The position numbers were made by a program, and so were the translations under genes. A stretch of 16,386 nt of DNA from DASVWH01 sp036389715. Lineage in GTDB: Bacteria; Acidobacteriota; Blastocatellia; Pyrinomonadales; Pyrinomonadaceae. Shown in pieces: positions 1 through 9,605 of this stretch. Position 1 is the first letter of the stretch. The number at the start of each line of letters is the position of its first letter. The notes beneath the pieces were generated by a model that saw only the letters and a list, made by a program, of their open reading frames with translations, had not been told where the DNA came from and made no database searches. Location of the stretch: contig DASVWH010000190.1 in NCBI GenBank assembly GCA_036389715.1, forward strand, positions 1 to 16,386, in the 5' to 3' direction.

Positions 1-1760
1 TTGTCAGCGCCTACGCCGCGCTCGGAGACGAAAAGCTACAGGCCGGGGACATCCTGGGCGGCGTCGAACAGTTCGGCCTGGCGATTACTTCGAGCCCCTC
101 GCCGATCTCGGATGCGCTCTTCGCAGGCGTCGTCTCGCAGATACCCATCAACCTCTTCATGCGCGGCCAGCGGCTGGCGGCCTTCGATGCCGCGCGGCTG
201 ATCGAAGAGAAGGTTAAGGATGACGCGAAACGTTTGCTGGCGCTCGCCGGATTTTACCTGAGCATCGAGAACGCGGACGAAGCGGCGCGCCTGAGCGAGG
301 CGGCCATCAAGCTCGCGCCGGAGATGGCAGCGGCGCACAGGGCACTGGCCGCCTCCAGGCACATCGCGTTTCGCCTGGACGATGCGGCGACGGAATACGC
401 GCGCACGCTGGAGCTGGACCCGAAGGCGGCGGGCGCGCGCCAGAGCCTCGCAGACCTGCGCCGCGCGACGGGCAAAACGGAAGACGCCCTGGCGCTCTAC
501 CGCGAGCAGTTGACGACGGATGCCAACGACAAGCAGGCGCGCGCCGGGGTCGTGCTCGCACTGCTCGAACTCGGGAAAAAAGAGGAGGCCGAGCGCGAGC
601 TGGAAGCCGCGCTCAAGGCAGACGCGCGCAACCTGCCGCTGCTGGTCGGCGCGGCCTACTGGTACGCGGCGCATAACGAGGCCGCGCGCTCGCTCGAACT
701 GGCCCAGAAAGCCGTCGAGACGGAGCCGCGTTATACCTGGGCGCACATCGCGCTGGCACGCTCGCTCGTCGCCCAGAAGCGTGCGCTCGAAGCCGAGCGC
801 GTCCTGCGCTTTGCGCAAGCCTACGGCAGATTCCCGACGCTCGATTACGAGCTGGCCAGCGTGCTCGCCTCCGCAGGGCTTTACGAAGAAGCGGCCGCCG
901 AGCTGGCGCGCTCTTTCACGATCAAGGACGGGCAGTTGGAGGCACGGCTGGCGGGCCGCGTCCCGTCGCGGGCCCCCAGCTTCCTTGAGCTGCTCGCGCC
1001 CGAACGCCGCGCCAGCATCTTTCAGCCCGCCGCCGCCGACAGCGAAAGCAACGCGCGAATGCTCAAGGGTCTGCTCGCGCTTTTCCTGGTGCTCAAACCC
1101 GTTGAGACGGGCGAGGGCAATCTCGACGCGGCTGCGCTGGCCAGTGCAGAGCAGGATTTCCTCGCGGGTGAAGACGAGATGCGCGCCTATCGCCAGCTCT
1201 ACGTGGCGAGCCGCCTGCTGCGGCGCGGGGTGGAGTTGAAAACAGTTCTCGGCTTGATGGAAGCGGCGACAAACGGCGTCGAGGCGGCGCTCGATATGCC
1301 CGCGGCGACGGTCGCCGTGATGGCCGACGAGCTGCGCGAGGCGCGTCTGCGTGCGATTACTTCCGGCAGCACTCCGAACATCCCGGCCGTGCCTCGCAAC
1401 GTGCTCTCCAGCATCCTGCGCGGGCGCATCGAAGACATCAGAGGGTGGGCGCTCTTCAACCAGGACAAGGGCAGCGAAGCCCTCATCCACCTGCGCCGGG
1501 CGACCAGCGTGCTGCCCGAAAATACCGTCTGGTGGCGCAACGCCTGGTGGCATCTGGGCGCGGCGCTCGACCGCGGCGGCAACCGTGCGGAGGCCCTGGC
1601 CGCCTACCTGAAGAGCTACAATCCGAATGCGCCGGACCCGGTGCGGCGCGCCGTCATCGAAGCTCTCTATCGCAAGGTCAACGGCTCGCTCGACGGCCTG
1701 GACGCCAAGCTCGGCCCCGCGCCCTCCGTCTCGTCTAATCCGACCGCGCCGCCGCAATGA
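1..1760 (+). CDS. TPR-repeat protein, 5'-truncated by window edge
   Basis: The reading frame (codons from position 3) is open from the left edge to the TGA at 1758-1760, so about 585 C-terminal residues are visible and the true start lies outside. An internal ATG at 159 is not the start, because coding-like sequence continues upstream of it. The first roughly 300 residues contain degenerate helix-turn-helix TPR units with the usual A/L/Y/W spacing and A-L-x-x-x-P cycles (for example LSEAAIKLAPE, YARTLELDPKA, ELEAALKADAR), and another TPR-like pair lies near the C terminus (ALIHLRRATSVLPEN, ALAAYLKSYNPN). TPR scaffolds mediate protein-protein contacts. No catalytic motif is visible and the partner is unknown. 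Whether it is exported cannot be judged without the N terminus. The last residues are Pro/Ser/Ala-rich and stop just before the repeat-bearing convergent gap. Confidence 0.85.
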   Translation, partial: VSAYAALGDEKLQAGDILGGVEQFGLAITSSPSPISDALFAGVVSQIPINLFMRGQRLAAFDAARLIEEKVKDDAKRLLALAGFYLSIENADEAARLSEAAIKLAPEMAAAHRALAASRHIAFRLDDAATEYARTLELDPKAAGARQSLADLRRATGKTEDALALYREQLTTDANDKQARAGVVLALLELGKKEEAERELEAALKADARNLPLLVGAAYWYAAHNEAARSLELAQKAVETEPRYTWAHIALARSLVAQKRALEAERVLRFAQAYGRFPTLDYELASVLASAGLYEEAAAELARSFTIKDGQLEARLAGRVPSRAPSFLELLAPERRASIFQPAAADSESNARMLKGLLALFLVLKPVETGEGNLDAAALASAEQDFLAGEDEMRAYRQLYVASRLLRRGVELKTVLGLMEAATNGVEAALDMPAATVAVMADELREARLRAITSGSTPNIPAVPRNVLSSILRGRIEDIRGWALFNQDKGSEALIHLRRATSVLPENTVWWRNAWWHLGAALDRGGNRAEALAAYLKSYNPNAPDPVRRAVIEALYRKVNGSLDGLDAKLGPAPSVSSNPTAPPQ

Positions 1761-1844
1761 GCCTTAGCAGCAATGTAAGGCCGCGCGCCCTCATCCGGCG
1801 AAAGGGTCAGACTCAAGGGGCAAGATAAAGTAAGCAGGGGCAAG

Positions 1845-1895
1845 ATAAAATAAGTCAGGGGCAAGCGATGGCCGCTTGCCCCTGACTTACTTTAT
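1845..1895. terminator. Hairpin, probable bidirectional terminator
   Basis: Two 23-nt arms (1845-1867 and 1873-1895), complementary except for one position, flank a 5-nt loop. The GC-rich core (GGGGCAAGCG paired with CGCTTGCCCC) is followed on both strands by an AT-rich stretch, and it sits between two convergent genes, so it could stop transcripts from either side. It lacks a clean T-run and is made from the local repeat unit, so it may equally be a mobile palindrome. Confidence 0.5.
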
Positions 1896-1910
1896 GCCGT
1901 CGATGAAGGC

Positions 1911-1931
1911 GTCAGGGGCAAGCGCCCCGAC
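1911..1931. terminator. Small hairpin after the M16 operon
   Basis: GGGGC (1915-1919) pairs with GCCCC (1924-1928) around a 4-nt loop, extended by GTC/GAC with one bulged base. It lies 18 nt past the stop of the inactive M16 subunit on the minus strand. There is no T-run, so the terminator role is tentative. It contains one copy of the local repeat core. Confidence 0.3.
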
Positions 1932-1948
1932 ACTTTCACGGTCGGAGG

Positions 1949-3463
1949 TTAATTGGTCTTCTTGATGTCTCCGGTGACGGGAGCACCTTCGGCATCATAG
2001 ACTTCGACCGTCCCGTACTTGGCCAGAATCTCGCGCGCTTTCGAGGCATCGCCGACGGCGACGATCTGCATGCTCGCGGGATTGACGTACTTCTGCGCGA
2101 CGCGCAGCACGTCCTCGGCCGTGATGGCCGAAACCATCTGCGGGTAGGTGTCCCAGTAATCGGCAGGCATGTCGTAGAGCTTCTGCGTGACGATGTTTTG
2201 CAGCAGCGACTGCGGCTGTTCGAGCGAGAGAGCGAAGTTGCCGATGATGGCGCGGCGCGCGTTCTCAAGCTCAAGCGGCGTGACCTTCTCGTCGCGGATG
2301 CGCTTGAGTTCGTACATGAACTCCTTCATCGCGCCCTCGGTCACGTCCGTGCGCACTTCCGAGCTGGAGACGACGGTTCCGCGAAACTTCGAGCCGCCGA
2401 AATTGCTGTACGCCCCGTAGGTGTAACCCTTGTCTTCACGGAGGTTAAGGAAGAGACGCGCGGCCGGGCCGCCGCCCAGAATCTGGTTCATGACGAGCAT
2501 TGCGAAGTAGTCCGGGTTCGTCCTCTCGATGCCCAGGTTGCCGAGCTGAATGACGGTCTGGACCGAGCCCGGACGGTCAATCAACTGAATCTTCATCGGG
2601 CCGGGATCGTTGGCCGTCGGAATCTGTGTCGAGGGCACGTCGCCCTTCTGCCAGTCGCCGAAGGCGCGTTCGAGCCGGGGCATGATCTCCTTGAGCGTCA
2701 CGTCGCCGACGATGGCCAGCATCGCGTTGTTCGGCCGGTAGTAGGTCGAGTGGAAACGCGCCAGGTCGGCGGTCGCCATGCGCTTGATTGATTCGGTCGG
2801 CGCGACTATCAGGCCCGCCGGGTGCTCGCCGTAGATGGCGCGCTGGAAACGCTCCTGCGCCAGGAACTGCGGAATCGAGCGCTGGAACTGGAGCTGCGCG
2901 AGCTGGCGCTGCTTGAATTTATTGACCTCTTCCTGCGGGAACTTCGGGTTGCGGATAACGTCCGCGAAGATGTCGAGCGTCGGGTCGAGGTTTTCGACCA
3001 GCCCGGAGGTCGTGATGTTGGTCGTGAAAGAGGAGATGCCCGTGCCCGCGATGAGCGTCGCGCCGAGCGTGTCCATCTGCTCCGCAATCTCGCGGCTGGT
3101 CCGCTTCTGCGTGCCTTCGCGCAGGAGCGAGGCCGTGAAGGAGGCCAGGCCGCGATAATCGGCCGGGTCCGAGAGGCCGCCGCTCAAGATGACCATCTGC
3201 ATCGTAAAGGTCGGGACGCGGTGGTTTTCCAGCAGGACTACGCGCAGGCCGTTGGAGAGCGTCGCCTCCTGTGCCTTCGGCAGCTTGACCTTCAGTATCT
3301 CTTTGTTGACGGGAGCTTTGCCTTTAATATCCGCGCCCTTGGTTGATTGCCCGGCAGGCCCTGTCTGCGGCTGCGGCCGCTGGGCCAGGACGACGGAAGA
3401 GGTCATCACCAGCATCAGCAATGCGGCGAGCAGCCTGTTTCTGTTTTTCATAAAATTCCTCAT
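1949..3463 (-). CDS. M16 (insulinase) family subunit, zinc site lost, exported
   Basis: The 504-residue protein starts with a signal peptide (RNR, hydrophobic run, cleavage near VLA-Q at residue 28) and so is exported. It has the N- and C-terminal M16 domains, but where active enzymes have HxxEH the sequence reads GLASFTASLLREGT (residues 105-118), so the His, Glu and His positions are Ser108, Ala111 and Ser112. It keeps LREDKGYTYG (341-350), the R/Y pair used for substrate C-terminal recognition in M16 heterodimers. It is the second gene of an operon, 19 nt after the catalytic subunit. A good AAGGAG lies 9 nt before the chosen ATG; an alternative in-frame ATG four codons later (3451) also has a GAGGA. 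Inferred role: the non-catalytic half of a periplasmic M16 peptidase. Confidence 0.93.
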   Translation of the reverse strand: MRNFMKNRNRLLAALLMLVMTSSVVLAQRPQPQTGPAGQSTKGADIKGKAPVNKEILKVKLPKAQEATLSNGLRVVLLENHRVPTFTMQMVILSGGLSDPADYRGLASFTASLLREGTQKRTSREIAEQMDTLGATLIAGTGISSFTTNITTSGLVENLDPTLDIFADVIRNPKFPQEEVNKFKQRQLAQLQFQRSIPQFLAQERFQRAIYGEHPAGLIVAPTESIKRMATADLARFHSTYYRPNNAMLAIVGDVTLKEIMPRLERAFGDWQKGDVPSTQIPTANDPGPMKIQLIDRPGSVQTVIQLGNLGIERTNPDYFAMLVMNQILGGGPAARLFLNLREDKGYTYGAYSNFGGSKFRGTVVSSSEVRTDVTEGAMKEFMYELKRIRDEKVTPLELENARRAIIGNFALSLEQPQSLLQNIVTQKLYDMPADYWDTYPQMVSAITAEDVLRVAQKYVNPASMQIVAVGDASKAREILAKYGTVEVYDAEGAPVTGDIKKTN

Positions 3464-3482
3464 GATGTCGGTCTCCTTCTTA

Positions 3483-4856
3483 CTACTTGGCGGCAGAAGT
3501 TCTGCCCGCCGGGCCTTTGCCGGTCGGCGTCGTGATGACGACGGAGCGATTCGTCGCCGCCAGGTACTTATTGGCCACGCGCAACACGTCCTCCTTGGTG
3601 ACGGCCTCGACCTTGTCGAGCCGCGTGTTAATCAGGTTCGGGTCGCCATAGAAAACCGCGTACTGCCCGATGCTGATGGCGCGCGAGAGCGAGCTTTGCA
3701 GGCCGGTGATGAAACCTCGCCGCGTAGAGTTCTTGGCTTTCTGCAACTCCCAATCGGCGATGCCCTCTTTCTTGAGCCGCTCGATCTCGTCATAGATCAG
3801 CGCTTCCACGTCGGCGGTCTTCGCGCCGGGCTTGAGCGTGGCCGAGATGAAGAAAGCGCCGGGCCCGCGCATCTCGCGCATGAAGCCGCCGACGTTGGTC
3901 GTCAGCTCTTTCTCCTTGACCAGCTTCTGGTAGAGACGCGAGCTTTGGCCGCCCTGGAGCGCAGCCGAAAGCACCTGGAGCGCGTAGAAGTCGGTCGTAT
4001 TGCCGGGGACGGCCTTGTAGGCGATGTCAATCTGCGGCAGGCGCGCGAGCGCATCGTCAACGTTGGCGCGGCGTTCGGCCTTCTGCTCGGGCTCGGTCAT
4101 GTCAACGGGCGGCGGCGTGGCCTGGCGCGGGATTGACTCGAAGTTCTTTCTGATTCTATCGAGCGCGTCCGAGGTCTTAAAGTCGCCGACGAGCGTCAGG
4201 ACGGCGTTGTTCGGCGCGTAGTACATCTTGAAGAAAGCGGCCACGTCCTCGACGCTCGCCGCGTTGAGGTCTTCCATCGAGCCGATGGTCGTGTGCTTGT
4301 AGGCGAAATTATCGTAGATCAGGCCCTGGTGGACCTCCTCGGTCTTGCCGTAGGGCTGGTTGTCCACGCCTAGACGGCGTTCTTCCTGGACGGCGTTGCG
4401 CTGGTTGTCGAGGTTATCCTTGGTGATGGCGAGGCTGCGCATCCGGTCGGCTTCGAGAAAGAGCACGAGGTCGAGCTGGTTCGAGGGCAGCGCCTCGAAA
4501 TAGTTGGTCCGGTCCTCATTGGTCGTGCCGTTCATGGTCCCGCCGTTGGTGAAGACGAGGACGAAGTGCTCGCCCGTGCCGACGTTCTGCGAGCCCTTGA
4601 ACATCATGTGCTCGAAGAGGTGCGCGAAGCCGGTGCGGCCCGGCCGCTCGTTGCGCGAACCGACGTTGTAGGTGATCGAGATGGCGACGACCGGCGCGTT
4701 GTGATCCTCGACGGTAATCACGCGCAGCCCGTTTTTCAGCGTAGTTTCCTTAAAATCAACGTGCATTTTACGCTGGGCCTGGACTGCACTGAGGCTGCCG
4801 GTGGTCAAGAGCGCGCAGAGCAGCAGACCGATCAGCGCTTTCTGTTTAGTTCTCAT
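3483..4856 (-). CDS. M16 family zinc metallopeptidase, catalytic subunit, exported
   Basis: The 457-residue protein starts at the ATG at 4856 and has a signal peptide cleaved near VQA-Q (residue 27). The inverted zinc motif HLFEH lies at residues 79-83, with the third ligand Glu159 in NQRNAVQEERR, the M16 pattern of HxxEH plus a distal Glu. The R/Y-pair loop seen in the downstream partner reads ELTTNVG here, so the two chains look complementary: this one has the zinc and the other has substrate binding. The open frame continues 103 codons upstream to 5165, but that stretch is low-complexity and lacks family similarity, while AAGGAG lies 10 nt before the chosen ATG and a signal peptide follows directly. 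First gene of the operon. Expected to degrade peptides in the periplasm; the natural substrate is unknown. Confidence 0.95.
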   Translation of the reverse strand: MRTKQKALIGLLLCALLTTGSLSAVQAQRKMHVDFKETTLKNGLRVITVEDHNAPVVAISITYNVGSRNERPGRTGFAHLFEHMMFKGSQNVGTGEHFVLVFTNGGTMNGTTNEDRTNYFEALPSNQLDLVLFLEADRMRSLAITKDNLDNQRNAVQEERRLGVDNQPYGKTEEVHQGLIYDNFAYKHTTIGSMEDLNAASVEDVAAFFKMYYAPNNAVLTLVGDFKTSDALDRIRKNFESIPRQATPPPVDMTEPEQKAERRANVDDALARLPQIDIAYKAVPGNTTDFYALQVLSAALQGGQSSRLYQKLVKEKELTTNVGGFMREMRGPGAFFISATLKPGAKTADVEALIYDEIERLKKEGIADWELQKAKNSTRRGFITGLQSSLSRAISIGQYAVFYGDPNLINTRLDKVEAVTKEDVLRVANKYLAATNRSVVITTPTGKGPAGRTSAAK

Positions 4857-4957
4857 AAAATAGTGACTCCTTGACTGACTGGATGAAATGACGGGGTTGA
4901 TGAACTTTCGGCCCGGCCCGAAAGAGAGCCGGAAGGCTCGCCTGCCCGTTTTACGCG

Positions 4958-5008
4958 CCCGGAGACACCCGAAGCCAAAGACCACAGGCGAAAGGTTCGG
5001 TCTCCGGG
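4958..5008 (-). ncRNA. Candidate structured 5' leader element of the M16 operon
   Basis: Read on the minus strand, an 8-bp outer helix CCCGGAGA/TCTCCGGG closes on a 5-bp helix CCGAA/TTCGG (3-nt bulge on one side), then a 6-nt internal bulge and a GCC/GGC helix with a 10-nt loop. It lies about 100 nt before the start codon of the M16 catalytic subunit, inside the leader predicted from the upstream promoter candidate. It matches no riboswitch class that I recognise. It could be a cis-regulatory RNA, a protein-binding DNA palindrome, or chance in GC-rich DNA. Confidence 0.3.
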
Positions 5009-5095
5009 GCGGTAAATTTAGATGTTTTGTGTTCTGAAAAGTGCGGTGACGCGGTCTCGGGCGCTTTTCCGGTAACTCTCCAAGGGGACAGCCGA

Positions 5096-5125
5096 ACTCT
5101 ATGCTCAAGACCCCGGCGCTGTCAA
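5096..5125 (-). promoter_or_regulatory. Candidate sigma70-type promoter for the M16 operon
   Basis: On the minus strand there is a perfect TTGACA (5120-5125), an 18-nt spacer and TAGAGT (5096-5101, four of six consensus bases). Transcription from here would give a leader of about 230 nt that includes the foldable element at 4958-5008. The AT-rich patch near 5011-5037 is an alternative promoter location. Confidence 0.3.
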
Positions 5126-5428
5126 GTTGACCCACACTTCGGGCCTGCGAAACACGTTCAGCCACCTAATACGACGCTTGCGGCCAAAAGTTTAGTAAAT
5201 TTCCGGCTTTTACTGCCGCCCCAGGCCAGGGAGAAAGCCAACCGCCGGGGCCTGTCGCTCATCAAATCGCTTGACCTGAGAGGAAGAACCGACAGACACT
5301 TCACGCTCAAGTGCGGCGCATCGTTTGCGACGGCGGGAGACCCGAAGGACCGGGCAGCCGCTTTTCTTGCGGACGGCGTGGATAATTAGCGGCAGACAAC
5401 AGACAATCCTTTCCGACGGACAGCCTTT

Positions 5429-7489
5429 ATGACTAAATTTCCCTTTCGCGCTCTGCGCGCAGCCCTGCTCTCGGCCTCTGCGCTGCTCTTTCTGCTCGCG
5501 CCCGCTGTTGCTCAGCAGGCCGGGCGCGCCCGCTTCGACGTGACCAATTACCGGATCGAAGCGCAGTTGATTCCCGACCAGCACACCCTGCGCGCGGGCG
5601 CGGAGGTCACTTTCACGCCGCTGGACGCGACGCGGACGGTCGTCTTCGAGCTCAACGGCTCGCTCAAGGTCGAAGCCATCGAGAGAAACGGGAAGCCGCT
5701 GGCCAATTTCGTCCAGGACGCGGCGGGCGCTGACCCGATCGGGCCGAACGTCCGCGTGGACCTCGGCGAAGTGGTCCCGGCGGGCCAGCCCGTGACGCTG
5801 CGCTTTCGCTGGAGCGGCGCTCTGGTTTCGCCCGAAGGCGGGCCGCTGGCCACCAAGCGGCTGGCTTACGTCGGGACGGAAGGCTCGTACCTGATGTACG
5901 CCGCGCGCTGGTTTCCCTTCCACGATTACGCCGTTGACCGCGCGACCTCCGACATCACGATCATCGTCCCGAACGGCTCGCAGGTCGCCGGGACGAGCGA
6001 TGAGCCGATCGCACCGCAGGTCGGCAAGGACGGCAATACGCGCTTTCGCTTCGTCCAGCGCCAGCCCGTGCTGGTCGGTAACTTCGTCGCCGGGCAGTAC
6101 ATCGGCAAGACGCTGCGTTTCGGCAACTACGACATCCAGTTTTTCGCCAAGCTCGGGAGCGAGAACCGGACGAACCACTACGCGGAGCTGATGGGCAACG
6201 CGCTCCAGTTCTATACCAGGCAGTACGGCACGCCCGCCTTCGGGACGCGCCTCGTCGTCGCGCAGATTGACGACGAGAGCCTGGAGGCTTACAGCGCGCC
6301 CGGCATGGTCTTTCTGGCTTCCAAGCTCTTTGACCCGCAGCGGCCCGTCCCGGAAGACAGGCTGCAACGCGAAGTGGCCTTCCAGTGGTGGGGGCAGACG
6401 GTCGGCCTCAAGTCCTTCGACGACGCCTGGATTTCGCAGGGCCTGGCCGAGTGGAGCGCCTTCGCGCTGCGCGAGTCCGCGCTTGAAGGCGGCCCGCTCG
6501 ATTCGGCGCAGCGCGAAGAGCAGGAACGCGCCCTGACCTTTGAGCAGACGGCCTCGATTGCACGCGCTCCGGGTGCGCTCGACGACCAGTCGGCGGCCTA
6601 CCAGTCCATCGTCTTCTACAAGGGCGCGATGGTCTTCCGAATGCTGCGCGAGACGCTCGGCAAGGAGAAGTTCAACCAGCTTCTGCGCACCTTCCTCGAA
6701 CAATATCGCGGCAAGAGCGCCTCGATTGACGATTTCGAGAAGCTGGCCACGCAGGTCGCGGGCCAGAACCTGCGCTACTTCTTCGCGCAATGGGTCGAGG
6801 GCACGGGCGTTCCCGAATTCTCGGTCGAGTACCAGATCATCCGCACGCGGACAGGAAAATTCCGCACGCGCGGAACCCTCAAACAGAATTTTGAGGCGCT
6901 GCGCATGCCCGTCGAGCTGATGCTCCGCTCGGAAGGCAACGACCTGCAAACGACGACGCTCAGGCTCGACGAGAAGAGCGAGGACTTCGACTTCGAGTCA
7001 ACGGGCCAGCCCGTCGAAGTGATTGTTGATCCGAACAACAAAATCCTGCGCATGTCGGACGACCTGCGGGTGGCGGTCGTCGCCCGGCGCGGCATCGAGC
7101 AGTTCCGCGAAGGGCAGTATGCCGAGGCCCAGCAGCAGTTAGAATCGGCGCTCAAGCTCGATAAGTCGAACTCCTGGGTCTACTACAATCTCGGGCTGCT
7201 CTTCCTCGAACAGCGCAACTGGAACATGGCGCTCGACAATTTCCAGGCCGCGCTCGACGGTAATCTGAGGCCGTCCTGGATCGAAGTCTGGGCGCGCATC
7301 AAGCGCGGCAACGTCTATGATGCGCGGGGCGACCGCGCCCGCGCCGTCGCCGAGTACAACAGGGCGATTCAGACCGGCATCAACTTCGACAACGCACAGG
7401 CCGCCGCCAAGCGTTTCCTGGCCACGCCCTTCAACCCGCGCGAGTCGGCCACACAGGAGGCCACCTCCACACAGGCCGCGCAGGAATAA
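5429..7489 (+). CDS. Exported M1 aminopeptidase-like pseudoenzyme with C-terminal TPRs
   Basis: The 686-residue protein has a signal peptide cleaved near AVA-Q (residue 28), then an M1-type N-terminal beta domain, a gluzincin-like domain and C-terminal TPRs (about 550-665). The M1 signature HExxH(x18)E aligns with REVAFQWWG (R314-E315-V-A-F318) and WISQGLAEW (Gln337): the two zinc His are Arg and Phe and the zinc Glu is Gln, while Glu315 and the flanking QWWG are kept. The GxMEN exopeptidase loop is replaced by LEAYSAPGM just upstream. Zinc binding and peptidase activity are therefore unlikely. The TPR block contains EAQQQLESALKLD and ALDNFQAALDG. Inferred role: a periplasmic peptide-binding or scaffold protein. 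Divergent from the M16 operon. The Shine-Dalgarno sequence is weak (GACGGA), but the signal peptide supports this ATG. Confidence 0.9.
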   Translation: MTKFPFRALRAALLSASALLFLLAPAVAQQAGRARFDVTNYRIEAQLIPDQHTLRAGAEVTFTPLDATRTVVFELNGSLKVEAIERNGKPLANFVQDAAGADPIGPNVRVDLGEVVPAGQPVTLRFRWSGALVSPEGGPLATKRLAYVGTEGSYLMYAARWFPFHDYAVDRATSDITIIVPNGSQVAGTSDEPIAPQVGKDGNTRFRFVQRQPVLVGNFVAGQYIGKTLRFGNYDIQFFAKLGSENRTNHYAELMGNALQFYTRQYGTPAFGTRLVVAQIDDESLEAYSAPGMVFLASKLFDPQRPVPEDRLQREVAFQWWGQTVGLKSFDDAWISQGLAEWSAFALRESALEGGPLDSAQREEQERALTFEQTASIARAPGALDDQSAAYQSIVFYKGAMVFRMLRETLGKEKFNQLLRTFLEQYRGKSASIDDFEKLATQVAGQNLRYFFAQWVEGTGVPEFSVEYQIIRTRTGKFRTRGTLKQNFEALRMPVELMLRSEGNDLQTTTLRLDEKSEDFDFESTGQPVEVIVDPNNKILRMSDDLRVAVVARRGIEQFREGQYAEAQQQLESALKLDKSNSWVYYNLGLLFLEQRNWNMALDNFQAALDGNLRPSWIEVWARIKRGNVYDARGDRARAVAEYNRAIQTGINFDNAQAAAKRFLATPFNPRESATQEATSTQAAQE

Positions 7490-7533
7490 CCGTAGTAAGA
7501 ACAGCAGTCGTCAGGAGCCATTTGCCTGGCAGG

Positions 7534-7583
7534 TTAAAGCGGAAGGGGCTTTGCACGTTGGTGCAAAGCCCCTTCCGCTTTAA
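7534..7583. terminator. Perfect 23-bp hairpin between convergent genes
   Basis: Arms 7534-7556 and 7561-7583 are exact reverse complements over 23 nt, around the tetraloop gttg. The core is the GC-rich GCGGAAGGGGCTTTGC and the ends are TTAAA. It lies 44 nt after the M1-like stop and 78 nt after the thiC stop, so it most likely terminates both transcripts. No long T-run follows on either strand beyond the TTTAA inside the stem. Confidence 0.6.
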
Positions 7584-7661
7584 CAGTAGAGCGATGGCCC
7601 GTCTCCCTGACGGGCGCGCTCAGAGCCTTCGGGATAACGGCCGCCGTGCCGGCGGGCGCGC

Positions 7662-9605
<1,944 letters not shown>

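Larger units (their letters stand above)
1817..1931. repeat. Short REP-like repeat cluster in convergent gap
   Basis: Two direct copies of an 18-nt unit, ggggcaagataaartaag, lie at 1817-1834 and 1837-1854. They are followed by the shorter core ggggcaagcg at 1858-1867 and 1915-1924, and an inverted copy of the core plus AT-rich tail at 1873-1895. The copies differ at one or two bases. This fills most of the gap between the convergent TPR and M16 genes. The pattern resembles repetitive extragenic palindromes or a decayed miniature element, but no transposase is present in the window, so the origin is inferred. Confidence 0.7.
4857..5428. other. 572-bp divergent intergenic region
   Basis: This gap separates the divergent M16 operon and the M1-like gene. 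It holds a candidate minus-strand promoter (5096-5125), a foldable element (4958-5008) and an AT-rich patch (about 5011-5037). For the plus-strand gene, a GATAAT at 5381-5386 could be a -10 element but no acceptable -35 lies 16-18 nt upstream. A 120-codon plus-strand frame (5027-5389) shows no recognisable motif or credible ribosome site, and I do not call it a gene. Confidence 0.6.

Noticed and set aside
36..1757. 573-codon open frame antisense to the TPR gene
   Set aside because: It is a phase shadow caused by high GC at third codon positions; it is Arg-rich with no motif, whereas the plus frame shows TPRs. The long antisense frames at 5210-6949, 7665-9548 and 9882-10799 are rejected for the same reason.
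1817..1931. CRISPR array
   Set aside because: Units are about 20 nt apart with almost no spacer and include an inverted copy; no cas gene is nearby.
4857..5165. 103-codon N-terminal extension of the M16 catalytic subunit
   Set aside because: A Shine-Dalgarno and signal peptide mark the ATG at 4856; the upstream part would bury the signal peptide and covers the foldable leader.
5027..5389. 120-codon plus-strand frame in the divergent gap
   Set aside because: No ribosome site, no recognisable motif, and biased composition; it overlaps the promoter candidate of the M16 operon.
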